Assembly: GCA_946006915.1 (NCBI GenBank)
Contig: CAMFZK010000013.1
Location: 1-12,967 of the forward strand
Reading direction: 5' to 3'
DNA: 12,967 bases
From: an uncultured Clostridia bacterium
GTDB taxonomy: Bacteria > Bacillota > Clostridia > Oscillospirales > Acutalibacteraceae
Below the pieces are notes generated by a model that had not been told where the DNA came from, made no database searches, and worked only from the letters and a program-made list of their open reading frames with translations. The position numbers and the translations under genes were made by a program. Positions 1 through 7,319 of this stretch are shown here, in pieces; the stretch's first letter is position 1; each line of letters starts with the position of its first letter.

Positions 1-623
1 TCAAGACGGCTTATTTCTTCCGCACAGGTTTTAAGTTCTGCGGAAATTTCTTCAAGGTCGGTTTCTATATTCTTTTTATATTTAAGTTTGTGTTCAAGAC
101 TTGCCCAAAAATCCATTGCAATAGTGCGAAACTGCACTTCAACCCGCATAAATTTCTTTTCGTCCATTAAAAAGATAGGAATTTCCACTATTAAGTGCAA
201 ACTTCTGTAACCGTTTGGCTTTGGATTTTTTATATAATCCTTAAGCTCGATAAGGCGAATATCGTCTTGAGAGCAAAGGCGGTCGGCTAATAAGTAAATA
301 TCTTCAATAAAAGAACAAATAACCCTTATACCCGCAACATCGTTAAGATTTTTTTCAATACTTTCGGGACTTAGTTCAAAACCCTTGCGGTTGAGTTTTT
401 CAATGATGCTGGCAACGGTTTTTATACGGCAGTTTATCGACTCTAACGGGTTGCGGTCGTTTTCAAGTGAAAGTTGAGTATTAAGCACATCAAACTTTGT
501 TTTTACTTCAAGCATAGCGCATTTATAACGCATCATAAGTTCGGCAAAGGGGCGGGTTTGTTCCATAATTTCGCTTTTACGGGCGATAAGTTTCCTTGCC
601 GCTGTATTGCTAATTTCATTCAT
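1..623 (-). CDS. Small alarmone synthetase, RelQ/RelP (YjbM/YwaC) type; partial, C-terminus beyond left edge
   Basis: Predicted single-domain (p)ppGpp synthetase, which moves pyrophosphate from ATP to the 3' OH of GDP or GTP in the cytoplasm. I translated the minus strand from ATG 623-621; the frame stays open for 207 codons to the window edge. Family motifs seen: NDVAGIRVICSF at residues 94-105 (Asp95 fits the metal-binding Asp), NPKPNGYRSLH at 133-143 (G-loop and nucleotide-binding Tyr), VEVQFRT at 161-167 (Glu162 fits the catalytic Glu) and AMDFWASLEHKLKY at 169-182. No N-terminal HD hydrolase domain, TGS or ACT is present, which separates it from long RelA/SpoT proteins. Family members are usually about 210-260 aa, so little should be missing. 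The start follows ACGGAG at a good distance. It lies behind ftsZ and a probable terminator, so it may form its own unit. Family assignment is firm; the exact subtype is open. Confidence 0.9.
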   Translation of the reverse strand, partial: MNEISNTAARKLIARKSEIMEQTRPFAELMMRYKCAMLEVKTKFDVLNTQLSLENDRNPLESINCRIKTVASIIEKLNRKGFELSPESIEKNLNDVAGIRVICSFIEDIYLLADRLCSQDDIRLIELKDYIKNPKPNGYRSLHLIVEIPIFLMDEKKFMRVEVQFRTIAMDFWASLEHKLKYKKNIETDLEEISAELKTCAEEISRL

Positions 624-667
624 TTAATTCACTCCGTTAACTACCGCAAAACAACGGCATATCGTAG

Positions 668-700
668 AAAACAGTCCTGCCCCGTTTAAGAGCAAGACTG
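668..700 (-). terminator. Probable Rho-independent terminator after ftsZ
   Basis: On the minus strand a 9-bp stem (5' arm CAGTCTTGC at 700-692, 3' arm GCAGGACTG at 680-672, one U-G pair) encloses an 11-nt loop and is followed directly by TTTT (671-668), then CT. It sits about 18 nt after the ftsZ stop, where a terminator is expected. The T-run is short, so termination may be partial and could let some transcription reach the alarmone synthetase gene. Confidence 0.55.
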
Positions 701-717
701 CAAAAATTTACAAATGA

Positions 718-1770
718 TTAGTTGTTGAAGAAACTCATAACATCGTCGTATGCTTCGTCATCGTTGCTGTTTTTCATAAGAGCATCTAAAACATCCGACT
801 TTTCTTCCTTCTTATCATCACCAAGACCGGTAGCAACAACGGTTACACGGATGGTATCTTCAATAGATTCATCAAGTTGAGCACCCCAAATAATGGTTGC
901 ATCGGGATGAGCCATTTCGGAAATGATAGAAGAAGCAAGTTCAACTTCTTCAAGTCCGATATCAACAGAACCGGTAATGCTGATGATTACGCCGCGGGCG
1001 TTATCCATAGAGGTTTCGATAAGGGGACTTGAAATAGCGGCACGTGCTGCTTGCTCTGCCTTGTCACGGCCGGTAGCAATACCAACACCCATATGTGCAT
1101 AACCTGCATCTGCCATAATTGATTTAACATCTGCAAAGTCAAGGTTAACAAGTGCGGTAACATTGATAAGTTCGGAAATGCTTTGAACACCTTGACGGAG
1201 AACGTCGTCCGCAATGTCAAACGCATTTTTGAAGGTGATTTTTTCCTGACTTACGAATTTTAGACGTTCGTTAGGAATGACCACAAGACTGTCTACCTGT
1301 TCACGCAATGCGGCAATACCTGCTTCGGCTTGAGTCATACGTTTTTTGCCTTCAAAAGTGAATGGCTTGGTAACAATACCAACAGTAAGAATACCGAGTT
1401 CTTTAGCAATAGAAGCAACAACGGGTGCGGCACCTGTACCTGTTCCGCCGCCCATACCTGCAGTAATGAAAATCATATCCGCATCACGAATCGAAGCGGC
1501 AATTTCATCACGTGATTCTTCTGCTGCGGCATGTCCGTTATTGGGGTTTCCGCCTGCGCCCATACCTGCGGTAGTTTTATCACCTATCTGTAATTTAACA
1601 TCTGCTTTTGATTTAAGTAATGCTGCTTTATCGGTATTGATAGCAACAAATTCTACACCTTTAACACCGGCGTCTACCATACGGTTAACAGCGTTTCCTC
1701 CGCCTCCGCCGACACCTACAACTTTAATTTGAACAACATTGTTTTGTTCTTCTGCAAACTCAAATGGCAT
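718..1770 (-). CDS. ftsZ: Cell division GTPase FtsZ
   Basis: Bacterial tubulin homologue that polymerises with GTP into the cytokinetic ring and recruits the divisome. 350 aa. Seen: the first GTP-binding loop GVGGGGGNAVNRM (about 19-31), the tubulin signature GMGGGTGTGAAP (105-116), the nucleotide-contacting segment PNERL (166-170) and the T7-loop region NVTALVNLDFADVKSIM (203-219) with the catalytic Asp pair around DFAD. The GTPase and C-terminal domains are full length to about residue 317. After that come only about 20 linker residues and the end EAYDDVMSFFNN, which lacks the usual D-I-P-x-F-L-R type peptide that binds FtsA and SepF. Start ATG follows GGAGG with 7-nt spacing. It has its own near-consensus promoter in the 115-nt gap after divIB and is followed by a probable terminator, so it can be made independently of the upstream operon. 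No ftsA lies next to it. Confidence 0.98.
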   Translation of the reverse strand: MPFEFAEEQNNVVQIKVVGVGGGGGNAVNRMVDAGVKGVEFVAINTDKAALLKSKADVKLQIGDKTTAGMGAGGNPNNGHAAAEESRDEIAASIRDADMIFITAGMGGGTGTGAAPVVASIAKELGILTVGIVTKPFTFEGKKRMTQAEAGIAALREQVDSLVVIPNERLKFVSQEKITFKNAFDIADDVLRQGVQSISELINVTALVNLDFADVKSIMADAGYAHMGVGIATGRDKAEQAARAAISSPLIETSMDNARGVIISITGSVDIGLEEVELASSIISEMAHPDATIIWGAQLDESIEDTIRVTVVATGLGDDKKEEKSDVLDALMKNSNDDEAYDDVMSFFNN

Positions 1771-1828
1771 TTTAATTCCTCCGTATTATTATGTATATAT
1801 ATTTCATTTTCTCAAGTGTTACTAATTT

Positions 1829-1857
1829 ATATTAACACATAATTTTATAAATTTCAA
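1829..1857 (-). promoter_or_regulatory. Sigma-A-like promoter for ftsZ
   Basis: Minus strand: TTGAAA (-35, 1857-1852), 17-nt spacer, TAATAT (-10, 1834-1829), preceded by TGT, giving an extended -10 as well. Five of six bases match consensus in the -35 and five of six in the -10. The predicted transcript start lies near 1822, about 50 nt before the ftsZ ATG. GTGTT elements in both orientations overlap the -35, the -10 and the start region. Confidence 0.75.
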
Positions 1858-1869
1858 CACTTTTTATTA

Positions 1870-1902
1870 CAATTTTGTTATTTTTTCAATTTTTGTTATT
1901 TT
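1870..1902 (-). repeat. Imperfect tandem repeat across the divIB stop codon
   Basis: On the plus strand CAATTTTGTTATTTT (1870-1884) and CAATTTTTGTTATTTT (1887-1902) are near-identical 15/16-nt units, 17 nt apart and differing by one T. The right-hand unit encodes the last residues of DivIB (the NNKN end) and its stop; the left-hand unit lies just beyond the stop. It looks like a local slippage duplication in AT-rich DNA. Confidence 0.6.
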
Positions 1903-2707
1903 GTACAAAAGTGCACTGTCTGTTTTGTGGATTCCACATACTTAAAACAATCCGTCCAGACTTGCCTTCTTCTATAGTTTCGGTCATGGATTTAAGGTGT
2001 TTTATTTTTGCTTCAAGATAACTGTCAGTTCCGAATTCGGCAATAAATCTGCCCTCTACACCGGCTTTTAAATCTATATCGTCGGACACATCTATATAAT
2101 CTATACTTATTTTTTGGGCATTTAAGTATTCTATTATTTGTTCTGTTTTTTGCTTTTCATTTTCATTTTTATACTGCAGTGCTTTACCGACGGTTAATTT
2201 AACGTCCTTTGAAATAATTAAAAACACATTTTCGCTCGGTTCGGATATTTCTTCCAAAACCCAACCTTCTGCACTTACGGTATAGTATTTATCCCCCGAC
2301 TTGTAGCAAGCATATTTTTTAGCGTCGCTCACCGTAACTTTTAGTGTGTCAGGCAAAATTCTTTTAAATTTAACCGTTTCAATAAAGGGAAGTTTTGCTT
2401 TTAATTTATTGAGGGTATCTTTGCTTGATACGGTAAACAGATTATCCCCTAAATCAATACCCGAAACGTCGGTTATTTGTTCGGGCGAATAGATTTTACT
2501 TCCCGAAATTTGCAAATTTTTTATTGGAAATAAAACCGTGAGGGATAAAATAACGCCGACCGTGAGTGACACTATTATAAAGAATATAAACCAAGCAATC
2601 AGTCGGCGTTTTCGTATTTTTCTTTGGCGTTCTTTACGTTTTCGTAAAAATTCGTCGGTATAATCTATGTTTTTCAAAAAATCATTCCTTAATTTTAATA
2701 TCGGCAT
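1886..2707 (-). CDS. divIB: Cell division protein DivIB/FtsQ
   Basis: Bitopic divisome protein that links FtsL and the FtsW-PBP synthase pair. 273 aa from ATG. Seen: a strongly basic cytoplasmic N-terminus (about 1-35), one membrane segment (36-60, LIAWFIFFIIVSLTVGVIL), then the POTRA/FtsQ region starting PIKNLQISGSKIYSPEQI (61-78) and including LPFIETVKFKRILPDTLKVTV (106-126), then a beta domain to about 258. Its start lies 26 nt inside the murA 3' end. The ATG at 2707 has only a weak GAG element. A TTG at 2677-2675, eight nt after AAGGA, would give a 263-aa protein with the same domains and is a real alternative. The low sequence conservation is usual for this family; domain order and position between murA and ftsZ make the call. 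Confidence 0.93.
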   Translation of the reverse strand: MPILKLRNDFLKNIDYTDEFLRKRKERQRKIRKRRLIAWFIFFIIVSLTVGVILSLTVLFPIKNLQISGSKIYSPEQITDVSGIDLGDNLFTVSSKDTLNKLKAKLPFIETVKFKRILPDTLKVTVSDAKKYACYKSGDKYYTVSAEGWVLEEISEPSENVFLIISKDVKLTVGKALQYKNENEKQKTEQIIEYLNAQKISIDYIDVSDDIDLKAGVEGRFIAEFGTDSYLEAKIKHLKSMTETIEEGKSGRIVLSMWNPQNRQCTFVQNNKN

Positions 2708-3938
2708 TAAGCGATCTCAATGTCCCAACAATATCGTCATATCCGCGTAAAATATGTGAAATTTCCCCTATTACGGTTTGACCGTTAGCGCAAAGTCCCG
2801 CAACAACCAATGCTGCTCCCCCACGCAAATCGGTGCAGTTACAGTTTGCACCCGAAAGGCGGTTCACACCCTCTATAACCGCAACCTTGTTTTCAACCTT
2901 AATTTTACTTCCCATTCGGTTTAGTTCGCCGACAAAGCGAAAACGGTTTTCAAAAATGTTTTCCACAAAAACCGTAGTACCCTCTGCCACCGACTGCATT
3001 GCAATTACAATAGGTCCTGCATCGGTTGGAAAACCGGGATATACCTGACTTCTAATAGTGGGTATCCGTTTTAATTTTTGCGGAACCCTAATCACCAAAG
3101 ATTTACCCGTCACGTCTATATTGCAACCGCTTTCCCTATATACCGAAAGCATTGATACCATATGTGACGGCATTATATTACGAAGTTCGATTTTACTGCC
3201 CGTAACCGCCGCACACGCCATATAAGTGACCGCCGCTATACGGTCGGGTATTATTGAGTGTACCGTTCCGTGCAATTTTTTTACACCGTGAATATAAACC
3301 GTGTCCGAACCGCCGCCGTAAATTCTGGCACCCGCACTGTTCAAAAAATCCGCTAAATCGCTGATTTCCGGCTCTCTTGCCGCATTATGTATTACGGTAA
3401 CACCCTTTGCGGTAGCCGCCGCCAAAATAATATTCTCGGTAGCACCCACGCTTGGAAAACTTAAATGAATTTCCGTACCGATTAAGCCGTTTTTAGCGTT
3501 GCAATAGAGAAAACCGTGTTCTTCTATTATTTCCACACCCAATTTTTGAAGGGCGGATAAGTGCAAATCAATAGGTCTAGGACCCAGTTCACAGCCGCCG
3601 GGACTGCTTATAACCGCTTTTCCGGTTCTGCCGATAATTGCACCTAAAAACACCACCGAAGAACGCATTTCACGCATTAAATTTTCGGGTATTTCATTTG
3701 AATTTACGTTTTCGGAATTAACCGAAACCACATTATCTTGCTTTTGATAAAGGCAACCTAACTGACTTAAAATTTTTAGGGATGTTTCAACATCCGAAAG
3801 GTTGGGACAGTTATTTATTACACATTCGCCGTCACAAAGAACCGTACCGGCAAGTATTGGCAAAACGCTGTTTTTAGCACCTTGAACGGTAATACTGCCC
3901 GAAAGTTTTTTACCGCCGTTTACTATAATTTCAGACAA
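2682..3938 (-). CDS. murA: UDP-N-acetylglucosamine 1-carboxyvinyltransferase MurA
   Basis: First committed step of peptidoglycan synthesis: enolpyruvyl transfer from PEP to UDP-GlcNAc in the cytoplasm. 418 aa from TTG 3938-3936. I prefer this start to GTG 3947 because GAGG (3950-3947) lies 8 nt before it and overlaps the GTG itself; with the TTG start the catalytic Lys-Asn pair (GAKNSVLP) falls at 22-23, as in the well-studied enzymes. Also seen: PGGCELGPRPIDLH with the PEP-reactive, fosfomycin-target Cys at about 116, the Asp of YPGFPTD, ENRFRF, TDLRGGAAL and HILRGYDD with its Arg. Odd: after YPGFPTD the sequence reads AGP where most MurA have MQ or LQ, and the Asp before RGY is Leu. Position between murG and divIB is where B. 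subtilis has murB. Function is likely intact, but a divergent paralogue cannot be excluded. Confidence 0.93.
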   Translation of the reverse strand: MSEIIVNGGKKLSGSITVQGAKNSVLPILAGTVLCDGECVINNCPNLSDVETSLKILSQLGCLYQKQDNVVSVNSENVNSNEIPENLMREMRSSVVFLGAIIGRTGKAVISSPGGCELGPRPIDLHLSALQKLGVEIIEEHGFLYCNAKNGLIGTEIHLSFPSVGATENIILAAATAKGVTVIHNAAREPEISDLADFLNSAGARIYGGGSDTVYIHGVKKLHGTVHSIIPDRIAAVTYMACAAVTGSKIELRNIMPSHMVSMLSVYRESGCNIDVTGKSLVIRVPQKLKRIPTIRSQVYPGFPTDAGPIVIAMQSVAEGTTVFVENIFENRFRFVGELNRMGSKIKVENKVAVIEGVNRLSGANCNCTDLRGGAALVVAGLCANGQTVIGEISHILRGYDDIVGTLRSLNADIKIKE

Positions 3939-3946
3939 GCAGAGCA

Positions 3947-3950
3947 CCTC
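3947..3950 (-). promoter_or_regulatory. murA ribosome binding site (sets TTG start)
   Basis: GAGG on the minus strand, 8 nt before TTG 3938. The GTG of the longer frame overlaps this element and has no other Shine-Dalgarno sequence at a workable distance. Confidence 0.65.
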
Positions 3951-3961
3951 GCAAATTTAGA

Positions 3962-3977
3962 AATTGTTTTCACAATT
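3962..3977 (-). other. Small stem-loop between murG and murA
   Basis: Minus strand AATTGT-GAAA-ACAATT: a perfect 6-bp AT-rich stem with a GNRA-type tetraloop, about 24 nt upstream of the preferred murA start. No T-run follows, so it is not a terminator. A role in mRNA processing or murA translation is possible but unproven. Confidence 0.35.
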
Positions 3978-4003
3978 CATATTATGCGAAATGCAAAAAA
4001 TTG

Positions 4004-5116
4004 CTACGCAGTTGTAAATAAACGCATTATTACCTTGTAAATTCGCTCGTTTGCGTCAATAATTGCATTTTTCTTTGCCGCAGTACCCATACTTTCAAGT
4101 TTGGGTTTATTTTCTATTAAGTACTTTACGGTTTCTATTAACTTTTCGCCGTTTAGGTCTTTTTCTTCTATAATTTCCGCCGCACCCTCTTTTTTAAGGG
4201 TCATAGCGTTGTGGAACTGATGGTTTTCTGCAACATAGGGTGACGGAATAAGTATTGCGGGTTTACCGCAAGCGCCGATTTCACCGAGTGTTATAGCCCC
4301 TGCACGGCAAATTACCAAATCCGCCGCCGCCATGCAAACATCCATATCATCAATATATTCACGAATTGTAATATTTTCCCGAAGTTTTATATCCTTTAAA
4401 CTTTCAATCATATCGCCGTAACCGACTTTACCGGTAGCGTGAATGTGATAAAATTTATCACTCGGGTTGTGCCATTTAATTAAATCTGCAACCGCTTCGT
4501 TTAAGCGTTTAGCACCCAAAGAACCGCCGAAAGAAAGGATTAAGGGGCGATTGTCAAGTCCTAATTTTGCCCTTGCCTTTTCCCTTGATATTTTAAGCAA
4601 TTCACTTCTTATGGGATTACCTGTGATAACAGGTTTTTTATTTAATTTTAAATATTTTTCCGCTTCCGGCATTGCAAGCATTACCGCATCCGCCTTTGGT
4701 GCTAACATTTTGGTCGTAACACCGGGGAAAGCATTTTGTTCGTGGATTGCGGTTTTATAACCCAACTGTTGTGCCGCACGAAGTACCGGACCGCTTACAT
4801 ATCCCCCTGTACCTATTACTACATCAGGGTTTATTTGTTTAATAAGTTTTTTCGACTCTGCCGAAGAAGTAACGGCTTTTTTTGCGGCAGAGATGTTATG
4901 TGCTATGGCTTTAACCGAGAGCGAACGGTAAAAACCCGCAACCTTTATTGTATGAAAATCGTATCCCTTTTGCGGAACAAGTTTTGCTTCTAATTTTTCT
5001 GCCGTTCCGATATAACTAATCTCGGCATCAGGGTGACGTTCTTTAATATAATCGGCAATAGCCAATGCGGGGTTAATATGTCCCGCCGTGCCGCCACCTG
5101 CAAACAAAATTTTCAT
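4004..5116 (-). CDS. murG: UDP-GlcNAc:lipid I N-acetylglucosaminyltransferase MurG
   Basis: GT-B fold peripheral membrane enzyme that turns lipid I into lipid II on the inner face of the membrane. 370 aa, normal length. Seen: the N-terminal glycine-rich loop GGGTAGHINPALAIA (7-21) with the proposed catalytic His13, GTGGYVSGP (102-110), HEQNAFPG (125-132), the hinge region with GNPIR (166-170), the second glycine-rich loop SFGGSLGAKRLNEA (195-208), and the UDP-binding segment RAGAITLGEIGACGKPAILIPSPYVAENHQ (271-300 region) with Glu279. Start ATG has AGGTGAT upstream. That element begins within the TAG stop of ftsW, 8 nt before the start, so the two genes are probably translationally coupled. 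Confidence 0.98.
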   Translation of the reverse strand: MKILFAGGGTAGHINPALAIADYIKERHPDAEISYIGTAEKLEAKLVPQKGYDFHTIKVAGFYRSLSVKAIAHNISAAKKAVTSSAESKKLIKQINPDVVIGTGGYVSGPVLRAAQQLGYKTAIHEQNAFPGVTTKMLAPKADAVMLAMPEAEKYLKLNKKPVITGNPIRSELLKISREKARAKLGLDNRPLILSFGGSLGAKRLNEAVADLIKWHNPSDKFYHIHATGKVGYGDMIESLKDIKLRENITIREYIDDMDVCMAAADLVICRAGAITLGEIGACGKPAILIPSPYVAENHQFHNAMTLKKEGAAEIIEEKDLNGEKLIETVKYLIENKPKLESMGTAAKKNAIIDANERIYKVIMRLFTTA

Positions 5117-5124
5117 AATATCAC

Positions 5125-6267
5125 CTAAACCTTTTCAACATTGGCACTTCTCGAAACCGAAAGCACCACGCCCATTTCGGCAAGCAGTATAAGTAATGAT
5201 GTACCGCCGTAACTGAAAAAGGGTAAACTTATACCCGTGTTGGGAATAGTATTAGTTACAACCCAAATATTAAGCATTGCCTGAAGTCCCACTTGGAAAG
5301 TAAGACCTATTGCCATAAGCGAACCGAATTTATCGGGCGAACGCATTGCTATCGTAAACCCGCGCCAAACAAGCAAACAAAATAGTAAGATAATAATTAC
5401 CGCACCTATAAGTCCCAATTCTTCGCAAACTATTGAAAAAATAAAGTCATTGTGCGGTTCGGGAACCCAAAGGTATTTTTGCCTTGACTGACCTATACCT
5501 CTGCCCAAAATTCCGCCCGAGCCGATAGCCAAGAGCGACTGAATCGTTTGGAAACCCTCCTCCTTTGGAGCAAGCCAGGGGTTAAGCCAGTATTTTATAC
5601 GGTCCGAACCGTAACTGATAGCGCCCGATAAAATAAGTGCCGCAACACCGCCTACGCCAACACCGATACCGCCGAAAATATATCTTTTAGGAAGTCCGCC
5701 GACAACAAGCAAAACAATACCCAAACAAAAAACAAGTATTGTTGCCGAAAGGTGGGGTTCTAAAACTACTAAAACGCAGGTGAAACCCAAAATACCTACC
5801 AAAAAGGCAATAAAAGAAAACTTTTTCATTTGTTTATAGTTTGCCGCAATAAGCGAAGAAAAAAGCAAAACTATTGCAAATTTGGCAAGTTCGGAGGGTT
5901 GAAAGTTAATAGGTCCTATTACCATCCACCGCTTAACATTCATTCCCTTTACCATTGGCGGTAAAATCAGCAATACTATTAGCATAAGTACTACCGCAAT
6001 ATATATAATTACTGCAAATTTTCGCAAAAAGTGGTAGTTTATTTTTGAAACAAAAAGCATTACACCTATTCCTACGGCGGCAACAACCGCCTGTTGAATA
6101 ATAAACTTGTAACTGTTTCCGTAATATTCATAGGAATAAGCATAACTTGCCGAAAAAAGCATAACTAAACCTATTGTAACAAGTATTAGCACCAATGAAA
6201 GGAAGGTTATATCTAATTTTCCGCTTGCCCAAAAGGTGGCAGTTTTACGTTTTGCAGGTTTTGCCAT
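5125..6267 (-). CDS. ftsW: SEDS peptidoglycan glycosyltransferase, FtsW/SpoVE type
   Basis: Polytopic membrane enzyme that polymerises lipid II into glycan strands together with a class B PBP. 380 aa with about ten hydrophobic segments. Seen: LVMLFSASYAYS (34-45), FQPSELAKFA (122-131), SDRIKYWLNPW (221-231), GFQTIQSLLAIGSGGILGRG (238-257), VPEPHNDFIFSIVCEELGLIG (268-288) with Asp274 matching the essential SEDS Asp, and NTGISLPFFSYGGTSL (343-358). The segment usually reading PDLGT is LEPHLSATIL here. Start ATG follows GGAGG with 7-nt spacing, 18 nt after mraY. Together with the PASTA PBP encoded upstream it probably forms the septal synthase pair. Sequence alone does not separate FtsW (division) from SpoVE (spore cortex); being the only SEDS gene in the cluster argues for division. 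Confidence 0.95.
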   Translation of the reverse strand: MAKPAKRKTATFWASGKLDITFLSLVLILVTIGLVMLFSASYAYSYEYYGNSYKFIIQQAVVAAVGIGVMLFVSKINYHFLRKFAVIIYIAVVLMLIVLLILPPMVKGMNVKRWMVIGPINFQPSELAKFAIVLLFSSLIAANYKQMKKFSFIAFLVGILGFTCVLVVLEPHLSATILVFCLGIVLLVVGGLPKRYIFGGIGVGVGGVAALILSGAISYGSDRIKYWLNPWLAPKEEGFQTIQSLLAIGSGGILGRGIGQSRQKYLWVPEPHNDFIFSIVCEELGLIGAVIIILLFCLLVWRGFTIAMRSPDKFGSLMAIGLTFQVGLQAMLNIWVVTNTIPNTGISLPFFSYGGTSLLILLAEMGVVLSVSRSANVEKV

Positions 6268-6285
6268 GCTTTTTCCTCCGATTTA

Positions 6286-7308
6286 TTAAAAATTAAATAT
6301 TATAGGTAAAAGTGCTATAAGAGAACCGAAAAATGCAACAACAGAGAATACTAAAACAATTTTATCTTCCGACCAACCGCACATTTCAAAATGATGGTGA
6401 AGCGGTGCCATTTTGAATACTCTTTTTTTGGTTTTTTTGTAGTAAGCCACTTGAATAATATCCGAAAGGGCTTCAAGTAAATAAACAATACCTGAAAAAA
6501 TAAGTAAAACAGGACGTCCTATTCCGAACGACAATGCAACCACCGCACCGCCTAAAAACATTGAGCCGGTGTCCCCCATAAATACCTTTGCGGGATGGCC
6601 GTTCCAAACAATAAATCCAACGCATACACCCGCTAAAGCGGCGGAAATTACGTTATTTGTGGCAATTCCCAAAAGACCGGATGCTAACATAAAACCGCAG
6701 GCAACAACAAGTGTGACGCTTGATGCCAAGCCGTCTATACCGTCGGTCAAATTAACCGCATTTGTAAAGCCGTATATAAACGCTAAAGCAATAGGCCAAA
6801 AAATTAACCCGAAACCGCTTGTAATTTTAACATCGCCAATAAAGGGCAATGTGGTAGTTTTCATTCCTGCCAAAGCCAAACTGCAAAGATAACCCGCAGA
6901 TACAAGCAACTGCAAAAATGTTTTTTGGCGAGCCGTGAGTCCCAAATTGCGTTTTTTAACCACCTTTATATAATCGTCCATAAAACCGATAGCCGCCATG
7001 CAAAGCGCAAGTGCAATCCCCGCAATCATAACAGTTGCACGGTAACCGTTTTTAATTTCAAACGCTAAATTTTTACTCGAAATAAGGGAATAAACCAAAG
7101 CGATTAAGACCGATACTATAAATCCGAAAATCATCATAATACCGCCCATTGTGGGTGTTCCCTGCTTTTCTTTATGCCAGTTAGGACCTATATCTAAAAT
7201 GGTTTGCCCGAATTTTAATTTTCTTAAAAAAGGAATTACAAAATAACCCGAAAGGGCAGTAACACCAAAACCGACAATAGCGGCAATCACCGCTGTAAAA
7301 TCCTTCAT
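6286..7308 (-). CDS. mraY: Phospho-MurNAc-pentapeptide transferase MraY
   Basis: Integral membrane enzyme that transfers phospho-MurNAc-pentapeptide from UDP to undecaprenyl phosphate, giving lipid I. 340 aa with about ten membrane segments. Seen: HKEKQGTPTMGG (45-56), the catalytic Asp pair in GFMDDYIKV (108-116), NAVNLTDGIDGLA (183-195), FMGDTGSMFLGG (243-254) with Asp246 as the Mg-binding residue, and MAPLHHHFEMCGW (300-312) with the histidine triplet of the family. All key residues are present. The start ATG lies behind GAGGGTGAT, which begins in the TAG stop of murE, so murE and mraY are likely coupled. In most clusters murF lies between murE and mraY, and murD between mraY and ftsW; here both gaps are too short for any gene. 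Confidence 0.98.
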   Translation of the reverse strand: MKDFTAVIAAIVGFGVTALSGYFVIPFLRKLKFGQTILDIGPNWHKEKQGTPTMGGIMMIFGFIVSVLIALVYSLISSKNLAFEIKNGYRATVMIAGIALALCMAAIGFMDDYIKVVKKRNLGLTARQKTFLQLLVSAGYLCSLALAGMKTTTLPFIGDVKITSGFGLIFWPIALAFIYGFTNAVNLTDGIDGLASSVTLVVACGFMLASGLLGIATNNVISAALAGVCVGFIVWNGHPAKVFMGDTGSMFLGGAVVALSFGIGRPVLLIFSGIVYLLEALSDIIQVAYYKKTKKRVFKMAPLHHHFEMCGWSEDKIVLVFSVVAFFGSLIALLPIIFNF

Positions 7309-7319
7309 TTTATCACCCT

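Noticed and set aside
474..689. Plus-strand open frame of 71 codons at the left end
   Set aside because: It lies antisense over the alarmone synthetase, whose family motifs are clear on the minus strand, and its own translation shows no recognisable domain.
1346..1732. Long plus-strand frame antisense to ftsZ (128 codons)
   Set aside because: Its proline- and alanine-rich translation mirrors the glycine-rich FtsZ loops in another frame; no motif of its own.
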